In this document: in pieces, positions 1-9,158 of the stretch
How the letters are laid out: every line of letters starts with the position of its first letter
How positions within the stretch are numbered: the first letter of the stretch is position 1
Assembly (NCBI GenBank): GCA_000231825.2
Contig: JH720309.1
Coordinates: 1,121,133 to 1,131,511, forward strand
Direction: 5' to 3'
Length of the DNA: 10,379 nt
Source: Tetrahymena elliotti 4EA
Lineage: Eukaryota; Ciliophora; Oligohymenophorea; Hymenostomatida; Tetrahymenidae
Notes under the pieces: model-generated
Told to the model about the DNA's origin: nothing
The model's input: the letters and a program-made list of their open reading frames with translations, nothing else
Database searches by the model: none
Program-made: the position numbers and the translations under genes

Positions 1-126
1 TTTTTTTTTTAAGAGGAGAATATAAATTCTGTAAATTATTTTGATTTATTGTTTAAATTTTATCAAAAATATGGTTAATATTGTGATTTTACCTGCAACT
101 AGAGGATCATGCTCCAGCTCACTCAT
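1..126 (-). CDS. Probable 5' end of an unidentified intron-containing gene, partial
   Basis: Read on the minus strand, an ATG at 126 opens a 34-nt exon (126 to 93) encoding MSELEHDPLVA plus the first base of a split Glu codon. A GTAAAAT donor follows, then an A+T-rich 64-nt intron ending TTTACAG, then a second exon (28 to 1) that continues in frame as EFIFSSQ followed by lysines to the window edge. About half the bases of the first exon are G or C, against a surround that is mostly A+T. Frame is kept across the splice with TAA read as Gln. The ATG sits directly after a pyrimidine-rich TTTTTTCAG, so the true start could lie upstream, with this exon internal, or the gene may have a 5' leader intron. 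The other two frames of the exon meet TGA, so only this frame is usable. The product is not recognised. A plus-strand reading of the same bases (71-130, 19 codons) is less convincing. Confidence 0.45.
29..92 (-). other. Predicted 64-nt spliceosomal intron
   Basis: On the minus strand the segment starts GTAAAAT and ends TTTACAG, is nearly pure A+T inside, and separates two stretches that join in frame. Small A+T-rich GT-AG introns are usual in oligohymenophorean ciliates. The call rests on splice signals and the composition contrast only. Confidence 0.45.
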
Positions 127-624
127 CTGAAAAAATAAGAAATTTCTTTAGAATTTATGAAGTTAAATTCTATTCTGGGTTTGTTAAAGCCTACATATAA
201 ATCTGATAGAGGTATGGAATCAGCTCAAGTATAAACTATCAAAGAAAATTCAAAATATTGAAACATTTCAAAACTGTAAAAGATTGGTAAAGTATATATT
301 CTTAATTTACATAAAAATTCATTCTGAATCAGATTAATTCTAATTATTTTTATATTTTGAAAAATTTTGTTTGAAAAAGCTAATCTAATTATTCATTTTA
401 TTTATTAATAAATTCTTAATCAAATTAGTATCTATAAAAATTAAAAAAAAATGTTGATTTAAAATACAAAATATTTTACAAAGCTTAGTGATGTACTTTA
501 ATTTATTTAGAGATACGAATATATTTTAATTTTTATCTATTTAAAGTTATTAAGCTCTGATTTAACTACTTGTATAAATCTTCATTTTATTTTGAATCCA
601 AGTAAAATTATAATTTTTCTTGAA
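127..624. other. A+T-rich intergenic stretch, no clear gene
   Basis: This holds A/T runs with few G or C and no convincing frame on either strand. The part nearest the left gene (about 170-235) is slightly richer in G+C. On the minus strand it carries a possible short exon bounded by a GTAGGC donor near 198, but reading it in phase with the ATG exon meets a TGA soon upstream, so I do not call it. Confidence 0.5.
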
Positions 625-929
625 AATAATCAAATCTCAAAACTTTGTTGATTAATTCCTCTAAAAATAATTTTTCATAATTATTATGCTTTTTTAATAA
701 ATAAATAATTAAATTCACTAGAACTAACTAATGGTTTTATGTTGGTTTACTTGATATTTACTTGTCTTATTTATTTATTTTAATATTTCGTATTCATATT
801 TAATTTTTAAAATATTTCTTTTGTCAATTCTTACATTTTTTATTTTATTTAAAAGATTGATTGGTCTAAATGGAGCTTAAATTTTAGGATCTGAACTAGC
901 AAAATTATCTAATCTCTAAACTTTGAGTC

Positions 930-945
930 TTTTACTCAAGTAAAA
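930..945. repeat. Palindromic box in the first full repeat copy
   Basis: TTTTACT and AGTAAAA are perfect inverted 7-bp arms around a CA centre. The box stands where other copies have TTTACCTNAGGTAAA-like sequence, about 30 bp after the GCTCTAATC block. Function unknown; it could be a protein-binding dyad or an RNA hairpin. Confidence 0.6.
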
Positions 946-3479
946 ATAATTTTTCATTATTAATTATGCAATAGATGAATGAATTAAAAAAGAAAGACTC
1001 TAATTTAAGATCAATTTGAATCACTAATTTTGGTTTGTTTACTAGACATTTTTTTTGCTTGCCTATCCATTAATTTTAATTTTTAGTTTTCATATTTAAT
1101 TCAAATATTATGTTTTTCTCTTTTTTACATATTTCTTTACTCGGTATTTATTTTTTTAATTTTTCAAAAGTAAGAATAAAATAGGCTAATTGGGGGTATA
1201 AGGATTAGGATCTGGATTAGGATAATGCTCTAATCTCTAAAACTTAAAACTTAACCTCTCGTAAAAAATAGTGTTTCAATATTTATGTATTTTTGTATGA
1301 AAGAATAAATAAATAAAATATTTTTTTGCTATTACCATATTTAATTTAAATTTTTATATTTTTCTTCATTCTTTTAAATATTTCTTTATTATATTTTTTA
1401 AAAGTAACAATAATATTGGCGAATTGGGAGCACAAGAATTAGGATTTGCCATAGGATAATACTCTAATCTCTCAATTTTAAGTCTTAACCTTGAGTAGTG
1501 CTTCAATGCAAAATAAACAATTTTATTTATCATCAAGTTTTTTTTATTCCTTATTTGTTCTTTTTAGATTTAATTCAAATTTTTTTTTAATTCTTTTAAA
1601 TATTTCTTTATTTATTTTTATTATTTTTTAAAAAGTGACAATAATATTGGTGTGATAGGAGTATAGAAATTAGGATTTGGCTTTGGTTAACTCTCTAATC
1701 TAAAAGTTTTGACTCTTGACATCAGGTAAAAATAGTATTTCAATATTAATTATACATTTTTTAATAATAAATATTTTAATGTTTGATTAACTAACTAACT
1801 AACTTGGGTTCACACACTTGTTTAGGATAAAATTTGACTCTTGAAATAAGGTAGAAATAGTGCTTCAACATTAATAATACATTATAAATAAAGAATTTAA
1901 AGTAAGCTGAATGACGAATTTGGGTTTATTTAGATATTTTTTTGGCTCATTCATTAATTTTTTGTTGTTTTTTTCATATTTAATTCAAATTTCTGTTTTT
2001 TCTCATTATTTTAAATATTTCTTTACTCACTAATTATTTTTTAATGTTTTAAAAGATAAAATAGTATTGGTGACATAGCAGCATAAACATTAGTATCTGA
2101 GCTATCAAAATGTTTAAATCTCTAAACTTTAAGTCTTAATTTTGAGTAAAAATAGTTTTAATATTTGAACATTTTTGAATGAATGAATAAAAAAATAAAT
2201 ATTTGATTATTAATTTGTATATTAATATTTTACTTAAATTTTTATGTTTTTTTCATTCTTTTAAATATTTCTTTAGTCATTGTTTATCTTTTTAATTTTT
2301 TTAAAGGTTAAATAATATTGGGGAAATTGGAGCTTAAAAATTAGGATTTGAGCTAGTAAAATGCTCTAATCTCTAAACTTTAAGTCTTAAATTATGGTAA
2401 AAATAGTTATGTATTTTGATTTAATGAATAAATAAATTAAAATTTTTAATGAATAAGAGACTCAATAATTAGAATCAAAATTTTTATATTTTTCTCATTC
2501 TTTTAATTATTTTTTTTTCTAATATTTATTCAAAGGTCGAATAATATTAGTGAAATTGGGGCTTAAAAATTATTATTTGAGCTAGTAAAATGCCCTAATA
2601 TCCAAACTTTAAGTCTTTACCTAAGGTACAAATAATCTTTCAATATTATTTATGTATTTTTGAATGAATAAATAGATAAAATAAAGAATTTTAATGTCTG
2701 AGTGGCTGATTATTTGATTATTTTTTTTTAATTCAAAATTTATCTTTATAATTTTTTAAAAGATACAATAATATTAATGAAATTGGAACTTAAGGATTAG
2801 GATCTGAGCTAACAAAATATTATAATCTCTAAACGTTGACTCTTGACTTAGAGTAATAATAGTTTTTAGATATTAATTATGTATTTTTGAATGAATTTAC
2901 AAATAAATTGATAAATAAATAGATAATGTTTTTAATTCATGAGAAACTTAATTCCTAATTTTTTGTCGGTTTACTTGATATTTTTAGGCTCATCATATAA
3001 TTTTGATTATTATATACCTCATATGAAATTCAAATTTTTATGTTTTTCTTCTTGTTTTTTGACTCTATACTTGAGGTAAAAATAGTGTTTCAAAACTATT
3101 TATGCATTAATGAATGAATAAATAAATAAAAGATTTTTAATGTATAATAACTGACTATCTAATTCTGGTTCAAATGTTATGTTTTTCTCATTCTTATTGA
3201 ATATTTTTTATTTTCAATATTTATTTTTTTATTTTTTTAAAGTGATAATAATATTGATGGAAAAGGAGCATAAAGATTAGGATTTGGCTTAGGATAATGT
3301 TCCAATCTCTAAACTTTATGCCTTTAGCTAAAGTACAAATAACATTTTAATATAAATTATGCATTTTCAGTGTATAAATAAATAAAAGATTTTAATGTAA
3401 AAGCTACTGACTAATAAGGGTTAAAATTTTTATGTAATCCTCATTCTTTTAAATATTTTATTATTAAAAATTTATTTTT

Positions 3480-3758
3480 TAAAAGTTTTAATAATTTTGG
3501 CGAAATGGGAGCCTAAGGATTAGGATCTGAGCTAGCAAAATGCTCTAATCGTTAAATTTTGACTCTTCGCCTTGAGTAAAAATAGCGCTTCAATATAAAT
3601 TAAATATTTGTGATAAAATCAAAAAATAAATAAAGGCTTCAATTTATGAGCGAGTTGAGCTTATTTATTAATTTTTATGTGTTATTTTAAATATTTAACT
3701 TAAATTTTAATGTTTTTCTCATTTTTTTAAATATTTCTTTACTAATTATTTATTTTTT
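3480..3758 (+). repeat. Best-preserved repeat unit of the left array
   Basis: This copy carries nearly every block. It begins with AAAAGTTTTAATAATTTTGG, followed by GGATTAGGATCTGAGCTAGC and AAAATGCTCTAATC. The core can fold as a bulged hairpin: GATTAG at 3518-3523 pairs with CTAATC at 3545-3550, AGC at 3530-3532 pairs with GCT at 3542-3544, and GATCTG is the bulge. The box around 3571-3585 is a decayed form of the palindrome. The tail has the AATAAATAAA block and the pyrimidine-rich stretch that leads into the next copy. Confidence 0.7.
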
Positions 3759-4130
3759 AAAAGTTCCAATAATATTGGTGAGATGGGAGCTTATGGATTA
3801 GGATCTGAGTTAGCAAAGTGTTCTAACCTTTCAAATTTGACACTTTACCTAAGCTAAAAATAGTGTTTAAGTTATGAGTGTTTGAATTAATAGATAAATA
3901 AAGATTTTATTTTATGAGTGAATTGCTTAGTCGACTAATTTTGGTTAGTTTAGATATTTCTTTGGTTTGCTTGCTCTTTCATTTTATTTGTTGCTTTGAT
4001 ATTTAATTAAAATTTTTATAGTTTATCTTTTAAATATTTCTTTTTCATCTATTTTTTTATTTTAAAGAAACAATCTGATAGGCACATAAAAATTAAGATC
4101 AAAACTAGTTAAAGCAAAAAGATTGGTCAT

Positions 4131-6226
4131 GATAATATTGATTTAATGAAATGAAAAATATTACTTATTATCTAAAAGTACACATACATTTTATATTTTG
4201 TAGCTAAAAATAAATATAAATTATTGTCTAATTGTTAATACTTATTTATTTAAAAGTATGTAAGAAAAATTTTCTTTTATTGCTTTACCTGAAATTAAGA
4301 TGAAGGTATAAGTATAAAGTTAAATTAGAGCTAGAGCTTAATAATTTTAAATAAATATTAAAGTATATTTAGGTATCTAAAAAAATCAAAGTAAATTACA
4401 GAGATATGCAAAATACTTTTTATTCAATACAAGCATTTATTTTCATTTAATTTGTTGATAAATAAAATTGAAGATAAAATAGAAGATGAAATTATTTAAA
4501 ACTGATAATTAAAACTTTGATTAACTTTCTCAACAAAAATCTTGCAAAATTATTAAAAAAATTGTAAAAAAAAAACATCTAGATCTTAACTCTCTATTAA
4601 AGGTTAAGGTTCATCAAGGTATCTATGACAGAGACACATACATAAATTTCAAATAGATATAATAAATAAGTTATAACTGTATAATAATACTGCAATTTAT
4701 ATAGATTTTATTTAAGATTTTATGTAGTATTAAAAAAGGTGAAAATAAAATTATAATCATAACATTTCTAAAATAATTTAGGCAATTTTTATTTAAATTT
4801 AAAATCTAAAATAAAATAATTTTGATTTTTAAATAAGATTTTAAATATTTTAATACATATTTATCTTGTAACCATAAAAATATTTCTTCCCCCCTAAAAC
4901 TTAAAAATATTAATAAAAAATATAAAAAACTTAAAATTCAACCTCTTTGATTTAATTTTTTTAAAAAATATTGAATAAGAATTGTTAAAAAAAATACATT
5001 TTAATATTTTTTAAATTCTTTAACATAAAAATTAATAAAAAAGTTTGATTAAAAAAATGTAATCGAAGTAAAACTAGTTAGTTTAAGAGTTAAGAATAAC
5101 ATTACCATGATTAATACCTCTATATTAAAAATTCTAGCTAACTGTAATATAAAATCGAAAAATTTGTTTGGTTTTGAATAATGAAAGATAAGAATTTTAA
5201 ATTTAATAATTTTTACTGTTTAATAATTAATTTACCAAAACAGATATTTATGTTCAAATAGAAAAAAAATTTGATTTTGATAAACAAATTCATTAAAAAA
5301 GAAAAGGTGAATGAAATCAAATTTTTGTTACTCCATAAATGATTAGAAAAATATGAAATTTAAGGAAAAAGAAATAGGTTAAAACAGACTTTTAAATGTT
5401 TAAAGTAAGCTCGTGTATTTAAATTTATTATTAACATCTTCCATCATAAGTATCTTAACTTTATTTTTAAAATAAATTGAAGTAGATGAGTAACTAATGT
5501 AATCCTATTATTAGTATAAATTAATTTATCTTTTCCTTTTATTTTCATAGTTTACAGAATATTATTTATTAATATTTCATTTTGATTAAGTAATGTATAT
5601 TTAATAATTAAGATAAACCTTAGAATAGACCTCTAATACTTTCTCTCTTTTTTATTACTTTAGAAAGGTAGAATCAAGCTAATTTATTCATTAAAACAAT
5701 GTATTTTTGATTTTATTTATTTGTAAAGAGGAAAAAACATTTAAAAGTAATATTATTCGATAGAGGAAACATAGGTTTTTATTAAATTAATATTAAATCT
5801 TTAATATTAGCAAATGCATAAACTTTATTCAATACTTATATTATATGTAGACATTAGTATTATAAGTAAATTGATTATTTTAATTGATAATAACATAAAG
5901 AAAATAATATGAAGTAGGTAGAGTAATAATATTAGTTTTATTTATCATTTTTTTAGAAAAGAAGGAACGAAAAGATAGTAAAACTTATTATAAATAATAA
6001 TCCAACAGTAAAATTTATTCAAACATAGCTTTAATTTTATTTGTTAAGATAATTTACAAAAAAATTAAAAAATTCTTAGTATAATATTACTATATTTTAC
6101 CAGAATTTATAATAATAATTCTTTATAGCGTACTATTTCAATTAATTTGAAGCTAGATTTCGACTTGAAATAGTGATTAAAAATATCTCAAAAAATATAA
6201 TAAAAAGCAAAACTATTAAATTAAAC
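4131..6226. other. Very A+T-rich spacer upstream of the transporter gene
   Basis: About 2.1 kb with almost no G+C structure, many A and T runs, and no frame whose composition resembles the transporter gene. Copies of the flanking repeat are absent after about 4130. The stretch just before the gene start should hold its promoter and leader, but no specific box stands out from the background. Two local oddities are a run of six C at 4889-4894 and a match to a ciliate chromosome-breakage motif at 4934-4948, listed separately. The transporter frame stays open well upstream of 6227 without an in-frame ATG, which is expected in A+T-rich DNA where TGA is the only stop. Confidence 0.6.
4934..4948 (+). 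other. Sequence resembling the Tetrahymena chromosome breakage sequence
   Basis: AAATTCAACCTCTTT matches the Tetrahymena breakage sequence TAAACCAACCTCTTT at 12 of 15 positions, including the last ten bases exactly. In Tetrahymena this motif directs fragmentation of germline chromosomes during macronuclear development. The three mismatches fall in the first five bases and may abolish function. A working site would be expected in germline DNA, not in a finished macronuclear chromosome. Confidence 0.2.
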
Positions 6227-8273
6227 ATGTAGCTTACTATGAAATAAAAGGGTTTCATAACCCTTATAGGTGGATTTATCTTAGAATTAGTTACAGGAAC
6301 ATCTTTCTTATGGGGATAGTTCAATGTTTACATCACATCATACTTTAGGTAAAAGGAGGACTCAGGCTTAGAATTAAGTATAGGAGGAGCCATCTTTCCT
6401 CTTATGATGGCTACTTTTGCAGCTGGTATACCAATAGGAATCAGGGCTATAAGGCTTTTTGGCTCTGCTAGACTTTGTTGTGTCATATTTTCTTTTTTAG
6501 CATCTATATCTGTATATATTTCAAGCTACTCGCAAAGGTTTTGGCAGTTTGTATTAATTTATGGAGTTATACATGGATTCATCTAAGGGGTAGTATTTTT
6601 TATACCTGTCTACATGGGCTACTTATACTTTCCAACATAAAAAGGTATGGTTTCTGGTGTAGTCACTTGTGGTTTTGGTCTCACAGCTTTTGTTTTTGGT
6701 TAAGTTTTCTTTAATATTGTCAATCCCGATGGACTTGTCCAAGTTAAAGATGACGATGGCTTTTCATATTTCTAGGGACCTTCAGTTTCAGTTGCATAGA
6801 ATGTGCCAGAGTCATTAAGAAAATTGAGTTATATGTATGTGGGCATAGCGTTTTTCTCTTCTTTGTTCATTATGTATCATCCTAATTAAATAGGAGAAGA
6901 AGAAAAGAGACTCAAACTCGGACTGAAGAATAAAGAAGAATAAAAGAAAATACTATAATAAAATGTTAACAAACTGTAATAAAAAGATGAATAATCAACC
7001 CCTTTAACTGAATAAATTCACACAGGCAAATTAAAAGATTTTGATTAATCAAGCAGCTATTTGAGAAAAAGTATTTAACTGCTATAGAAAACAATAGAAA
7101 TTGTTGAATTAGAATAAAAAGTAATCTAAAAATAAATAGAACTTACGGAAAACCAAGAAAAACAACAAAGCTATAAAATTATATTACCTCATCAAAAGAT
7201 CGATTTTGATAAAGATTTTCAAAAAAATGAATATATATTTGATAGCGAGCTTTACACTAACAATAATAATTAGAATAATAATACCAACAGTAATAGTGAT
7301 AGCAACAATAATAATATTAACCTTAATAGGTAAAAGTCGAAAAATAAAAATGAATTAAGGGCTTCGAAAGAAAATAATAATTTGCTGAAGATAGTTTCAA
7401 ATGATATTCAAGCTATGGATCTAAATAAAAGAATTATTTCTATTATTAGAAATGATAAACTAGAAGATAAACCTTAGCACGTAAACGAAACAATTCAGTA
7501 TGAAGAATCAATAGATTAGCTCTCTAAGATTAAAGACGACATCAGCTAAAAAGAAGTTCAAGTATAGGATGAACTCTAATCTTTTGTATAATTATAAATG
7601 GAAATTGAAAGACTCAATAAACTAGGAGCTCCTTCAGCTTTAGCAGCATTTAAGTAACCTCAGTTATATGTTTCTTTCCTTTTGGGTATATTAGCAATAG
7701 GATTTGGTGTTCTCATTAATGGGAATTACAAATCAATTGCTAAATAAAGATTATGGATTTATCAATGATAGCTTTTAGACTTGGGTTGGATCAATTGGAA
7801 GTGTTGCAAATGGACTTTCAAGACCACTTTGGGCTACTTTACTAGATAAATTTGCATTCAAACATGTACTTAATGTAATACTAGCAGTATAAATTGTATG
7901 TATTTTTACTATGCGTTTTACAGAAGCAAATCAAACATTCTTTTTAATTTGGGTTTCAATCACTTAAATGACTATGGGTGCTGTTCTAAGTATGTGGCCT
8001 GTACATTCTGCCTAAATGAATGGTGTTAAGGTAGGATCTCAACTCTTTGGGCTATACTGTTTTGGTTTTGCTATCTCTTCAATGATATAATTTTTTATTG
8101 TTTTAGGTCTGAAATAATCTATCGGTTTTAATAATATTTATTATATCTATGCTGGTTGGGCAATATTATCAGTATTAATTATCTCACTCTATCCTTTTAA
8201 AGTTAATTGGTCAAAATATTATAAGATCAAGCAGAATAAAACAGAATTACAAAATTAAAGTATTCAATCGTGA
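6227..8273 (+). CDS. MFS transporter, OFA-like, with long central loop; one frame discontinuity
   Basis: Predicted multipass membrane transporter of the major facilitator superfamily. With TAA/TAG as Gln the reading runs from ATG 6227 to TGA 8271-8273, 681 residues if the frame break at about 7748 is bridged. Helices fall at about 9-30, 50-72, 82-100, 105-125, 142-165 and 202-217, then 481-499, 519-538, 547-565, 571-595, 606-625 and 637-656. OFA-like marks are YFPTQKGMVSGVVTCGFGL after helix 4 (134-152), a weak motif A (RLFGSAR, 76-82) and its C-half counterpart SRPLWATLLDKF (531-542). Residues 218-480 form a Q/N/E/K-rich loop starting with a charged, coiled-coil-like stretch; related transporters are usually near 400-450 residues with a short loop. 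The substrate is unknown; OFA members carry small carboxylates, but this is not shown here. ATG 6239 is an alternative start (four residues shorter); neither context decides. No intron is needed, except possibly at the frame break. Without bridging, the product stops at TGA 7766 after 513 residues, near helix 7. Confidence 0.85.
7259..7327 (+). repeat. AAT/AAC-rich trinucleotide tract coding for an Asn-rich run
   Basis: In frame with the transporter, residues 345-367 are mostly Asn with a few Ser, Thr, Asp, Gln and Ile, encoded by mixed AAT and AAC codons. The tract lies in the predicted cytoplasmic loop between helices 6 and 7. Homopolymeric Asn runs are common in A+T-rich protist genomes and probably grew by slippage; the codon mixture shows it is not a fresh pure-repeat expansion. 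Confidence 0.8.
7740..7768 (+). other. +1 reading-frame discontinuity inside the transporter gene
   Basis: Upstream codons read GGG AAT TAC AAA TCA ATT GCT AAA TAA (GNYKSIAKQ). Continuing in that frame meets TGA at 7766. Skipping one base (A 7748) resumes at GAT 7749 and gives DYGFINDSFQTWVGSIG, a continuous transporter sequence with no stop until 8271. Explanations are a one-base error or mutation in the AAATAAAGA run, a recoding site, or a 43-nt intron at 7707-7749 (GTGTTC...AAAG) that also restores frame. The intron is less likely because it would delete much of helix 7 and because its interior is not A+T-rich like other ciliate introns. Confidence 0.8.
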
Positions 8274-8310
8274 TTAAAAAAATACTTACTTTTATTTTTT
8301 AAATTCAAGG

Positions 8311-8316
8311 AATAAA
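8311..8316 (+). promoter_or_regulatory. Possible polyadenylation signal AATAAA
   Basis: AATAAA lies 38 nt after the TGA stop of the transporter gene. Position fits, but this hexamer is frequent by chance in such A+T-rich DNA. Confidence 0.25.
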
Positions 8317-8356
8317 TAGTGATAAGTTACTCTTATTGCTACTACTTACTATTTAT
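8312..8356 (+). other. Nested stem-loop just after the transporter stop
   Basis: ATAAATAGT (8312-8320) and ACTATTTAT (8348-8356) are perfect 9-bp inverted arms. Inside them ATAAG (8322-8326) and CTTAT (8332-8336) form a second short stem. In the transcript this would fold in the 3' untranslated region, overlapping the AATAAA. It may affect 3'-end formation or stability, or be chance in A+T-rich DNA. Confidence 0.35.
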
Positions 8357-8889
8357 CTTTCTAATTCAAAATAATAAAATACTTAATTTTATAAAATAAT
8401 ATTTCATGTTGTTATTTATATTTTGTATTTTTTAAGACTATCAAATATTTTTTGGAAAGACTTAATTTTTTTCTTATATTCGTGTCCTCGTCTATAAATA
8501 CAGGAATTTAGCTGTTAATAATATTACTGACTCACTAATTTGGGTTGATTTATTGGTATTTTTTTGGCTGATAATTCATTCCTTTTTATTTGTTTATTTT
8601 CTGATTTAATTCAAATTTTAATGTTTTTCTTATTTTTTTTAACATTTCTCAATATTTATTTTTCTATGGATCAGGATTCAGCTTCGCAAAAATTCTCTAA
8701 TTTCTAAAATCTAATAACCCTTTACCTCAAGTAAAATAGTATTTCAATATGAATTATTATTTATGTTTGAATAAATAAATTAAAACTTTAATTTATGAGC
8801 TATTATTCACTTTCTAATCAATTAATTTTTTTGTTTTTGTTTTCATATATAATTCATATTTTTATCTTTTTCTTAATATTTAAAATATT

Positions 8890-8911
8890 TATATATATAT
8901 ATATATATATA
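8890..8911. repeat. (TA)11 dinucleotide tract
   Basis: Uninterrupted TA repeats over 22 bases lie immediately before, and overlap by one base, a G+C-rich inverted repeat. Tracts like this slip readily and can form cruciforms. Confidence 0.9.
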
Positions 8912-8939
8912 GTACCCTGGGGTACTGCCTATTTCAGGC
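8911..8939. repeat. Two adjacent G+C-rich hairpins
   Basis: AGTACCCTGGGGTACT (8911-8926) has perfect 7-bp arms around a TG centre. It is followed at once by GCCTATTTCAGGC (8927-8939), with 4-bp arms around ATTTC. This is one of the most G+C-rich patches outside the genes, and no other repeat copy has it. The following 55 bases to about 8995 are also less A+T-rich than their surroundings. It may be one end of an inserted element, or a structured RNA. Confidence 0.7.
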
Positions 8940-9143
8940 TTGTGCCATACAATATTACAACTTTATATGGAGGATTTTCCGATTTACTTTTCAGAAAAAT
9001 TTTTTAATTAATTTTTTTTTATATTTATATATTCAATATTTGTTTTTTATGATTCTTTAAAAGTTACAAAAATATTGGTGAAATAGTTGCATAAGGATTA
9101 GGGTTACAGATAGCAAAATGCTCTATTCTCTAAAATTTGGCTC

Positions 9144-9158
9144 TTTACCTAAGGTAAA
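9144..9158. repeat. Perfect palindromic box of the repeat family
   Basis: TTTACCTAAGGTAAA has perfect 7-bp arms around a single A. Imperfect versions stand at the equivalent place in other copies: 2616-2630, 3844-3858 and 8721-8735. Confidence 0.65.

Larger units (their letters stand above)
625..4130 (+). repeat. Left array of degenerate 200-335 bp repeats
   Basis: The same ordered blocks recur: AATAATATTGG, then GGAGC-TAAGGATTAGGATCTGAGC, then AAAATGCTCTAATCTCTAAAC, then a palindromic TTTACCTNAGGTAAA-like box, AATAGTGTTTCAATAT, GAATGAATAAATAAATAAA, TTTAATTCAAATTTTTATG and CATTCTTTTAAATATTTC. GGATTAGGAT-like cores lie near 881, 1201, 1436, 1668, 2087, 2337, 2567, 2793, 3273, 3517 and 3795. 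Partial copies without the core lie near 625-850, 1826-1990 and 3057-3190, and a decayed copy ends the array near 4068-4130. Core spacing is about 226-320, or nearly double where a partial copy intervenes. All copies point the same way. Copies are well diverged, with internal deletions, so the array is old. Local tetranucleotide runs occur inside units, such as TAAC repeats at 1788-1804. No frame is conserved between copies, so I do not think it encodes protein. The family is not recognised. Confidence 0.85.

Noticed and set aside
71..130. 19-codon plus-strand ORF
   Set aside because: The same G+C-rich patch reads better on the minus strand as an exon with donor and acceptor sites and a continuing frame.
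1080..3850. tRNA-like SINE, because the minus strand of the core contains TAGCTCAGATCC resembling an A box
   Set aside because: No B box at the expected distance and no cloverleaf could be drawn, so the resemblance is probably coincidental.
625..4130. CRISPR-like or satellite interpretation of the repeats
   Set aside because: Units are long, diverged and irregularly spaced, with partial copies. There are no short identical repeats with unique spacers, and the genome is eukaryotic.
4889..4894. Run of six C as a telomere or deletion-signal remnant
   Set aside because: No repeated C4A2-type units and no A5G5-like polypurine block next to it; a single homopolymer is not enough.
6142..6324. 60-codon minus-strand ORF overlapping the transporter start
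   Set aside because: Much of it is antisense to the N-terminal coding part of the transporter and the rest covers A+T-rich leader. It has no recognisable content.
6475..6714. 79-codon plus-strand ORF
   Set aside because: Out-of-frame reading inside the transporter gene. The true frame encodes its helices 3 to 5.
8795..9007. 70-codon plus-strand ORF ending in a protein-like stretch
   Set aside because: It runs through repeat sequence, the TA tract (as Ile-Tyr repeats) and the hairpin insert. The final 35 codons look slightly protein-like because of local G+C, but no family is recognised and no start is credible.
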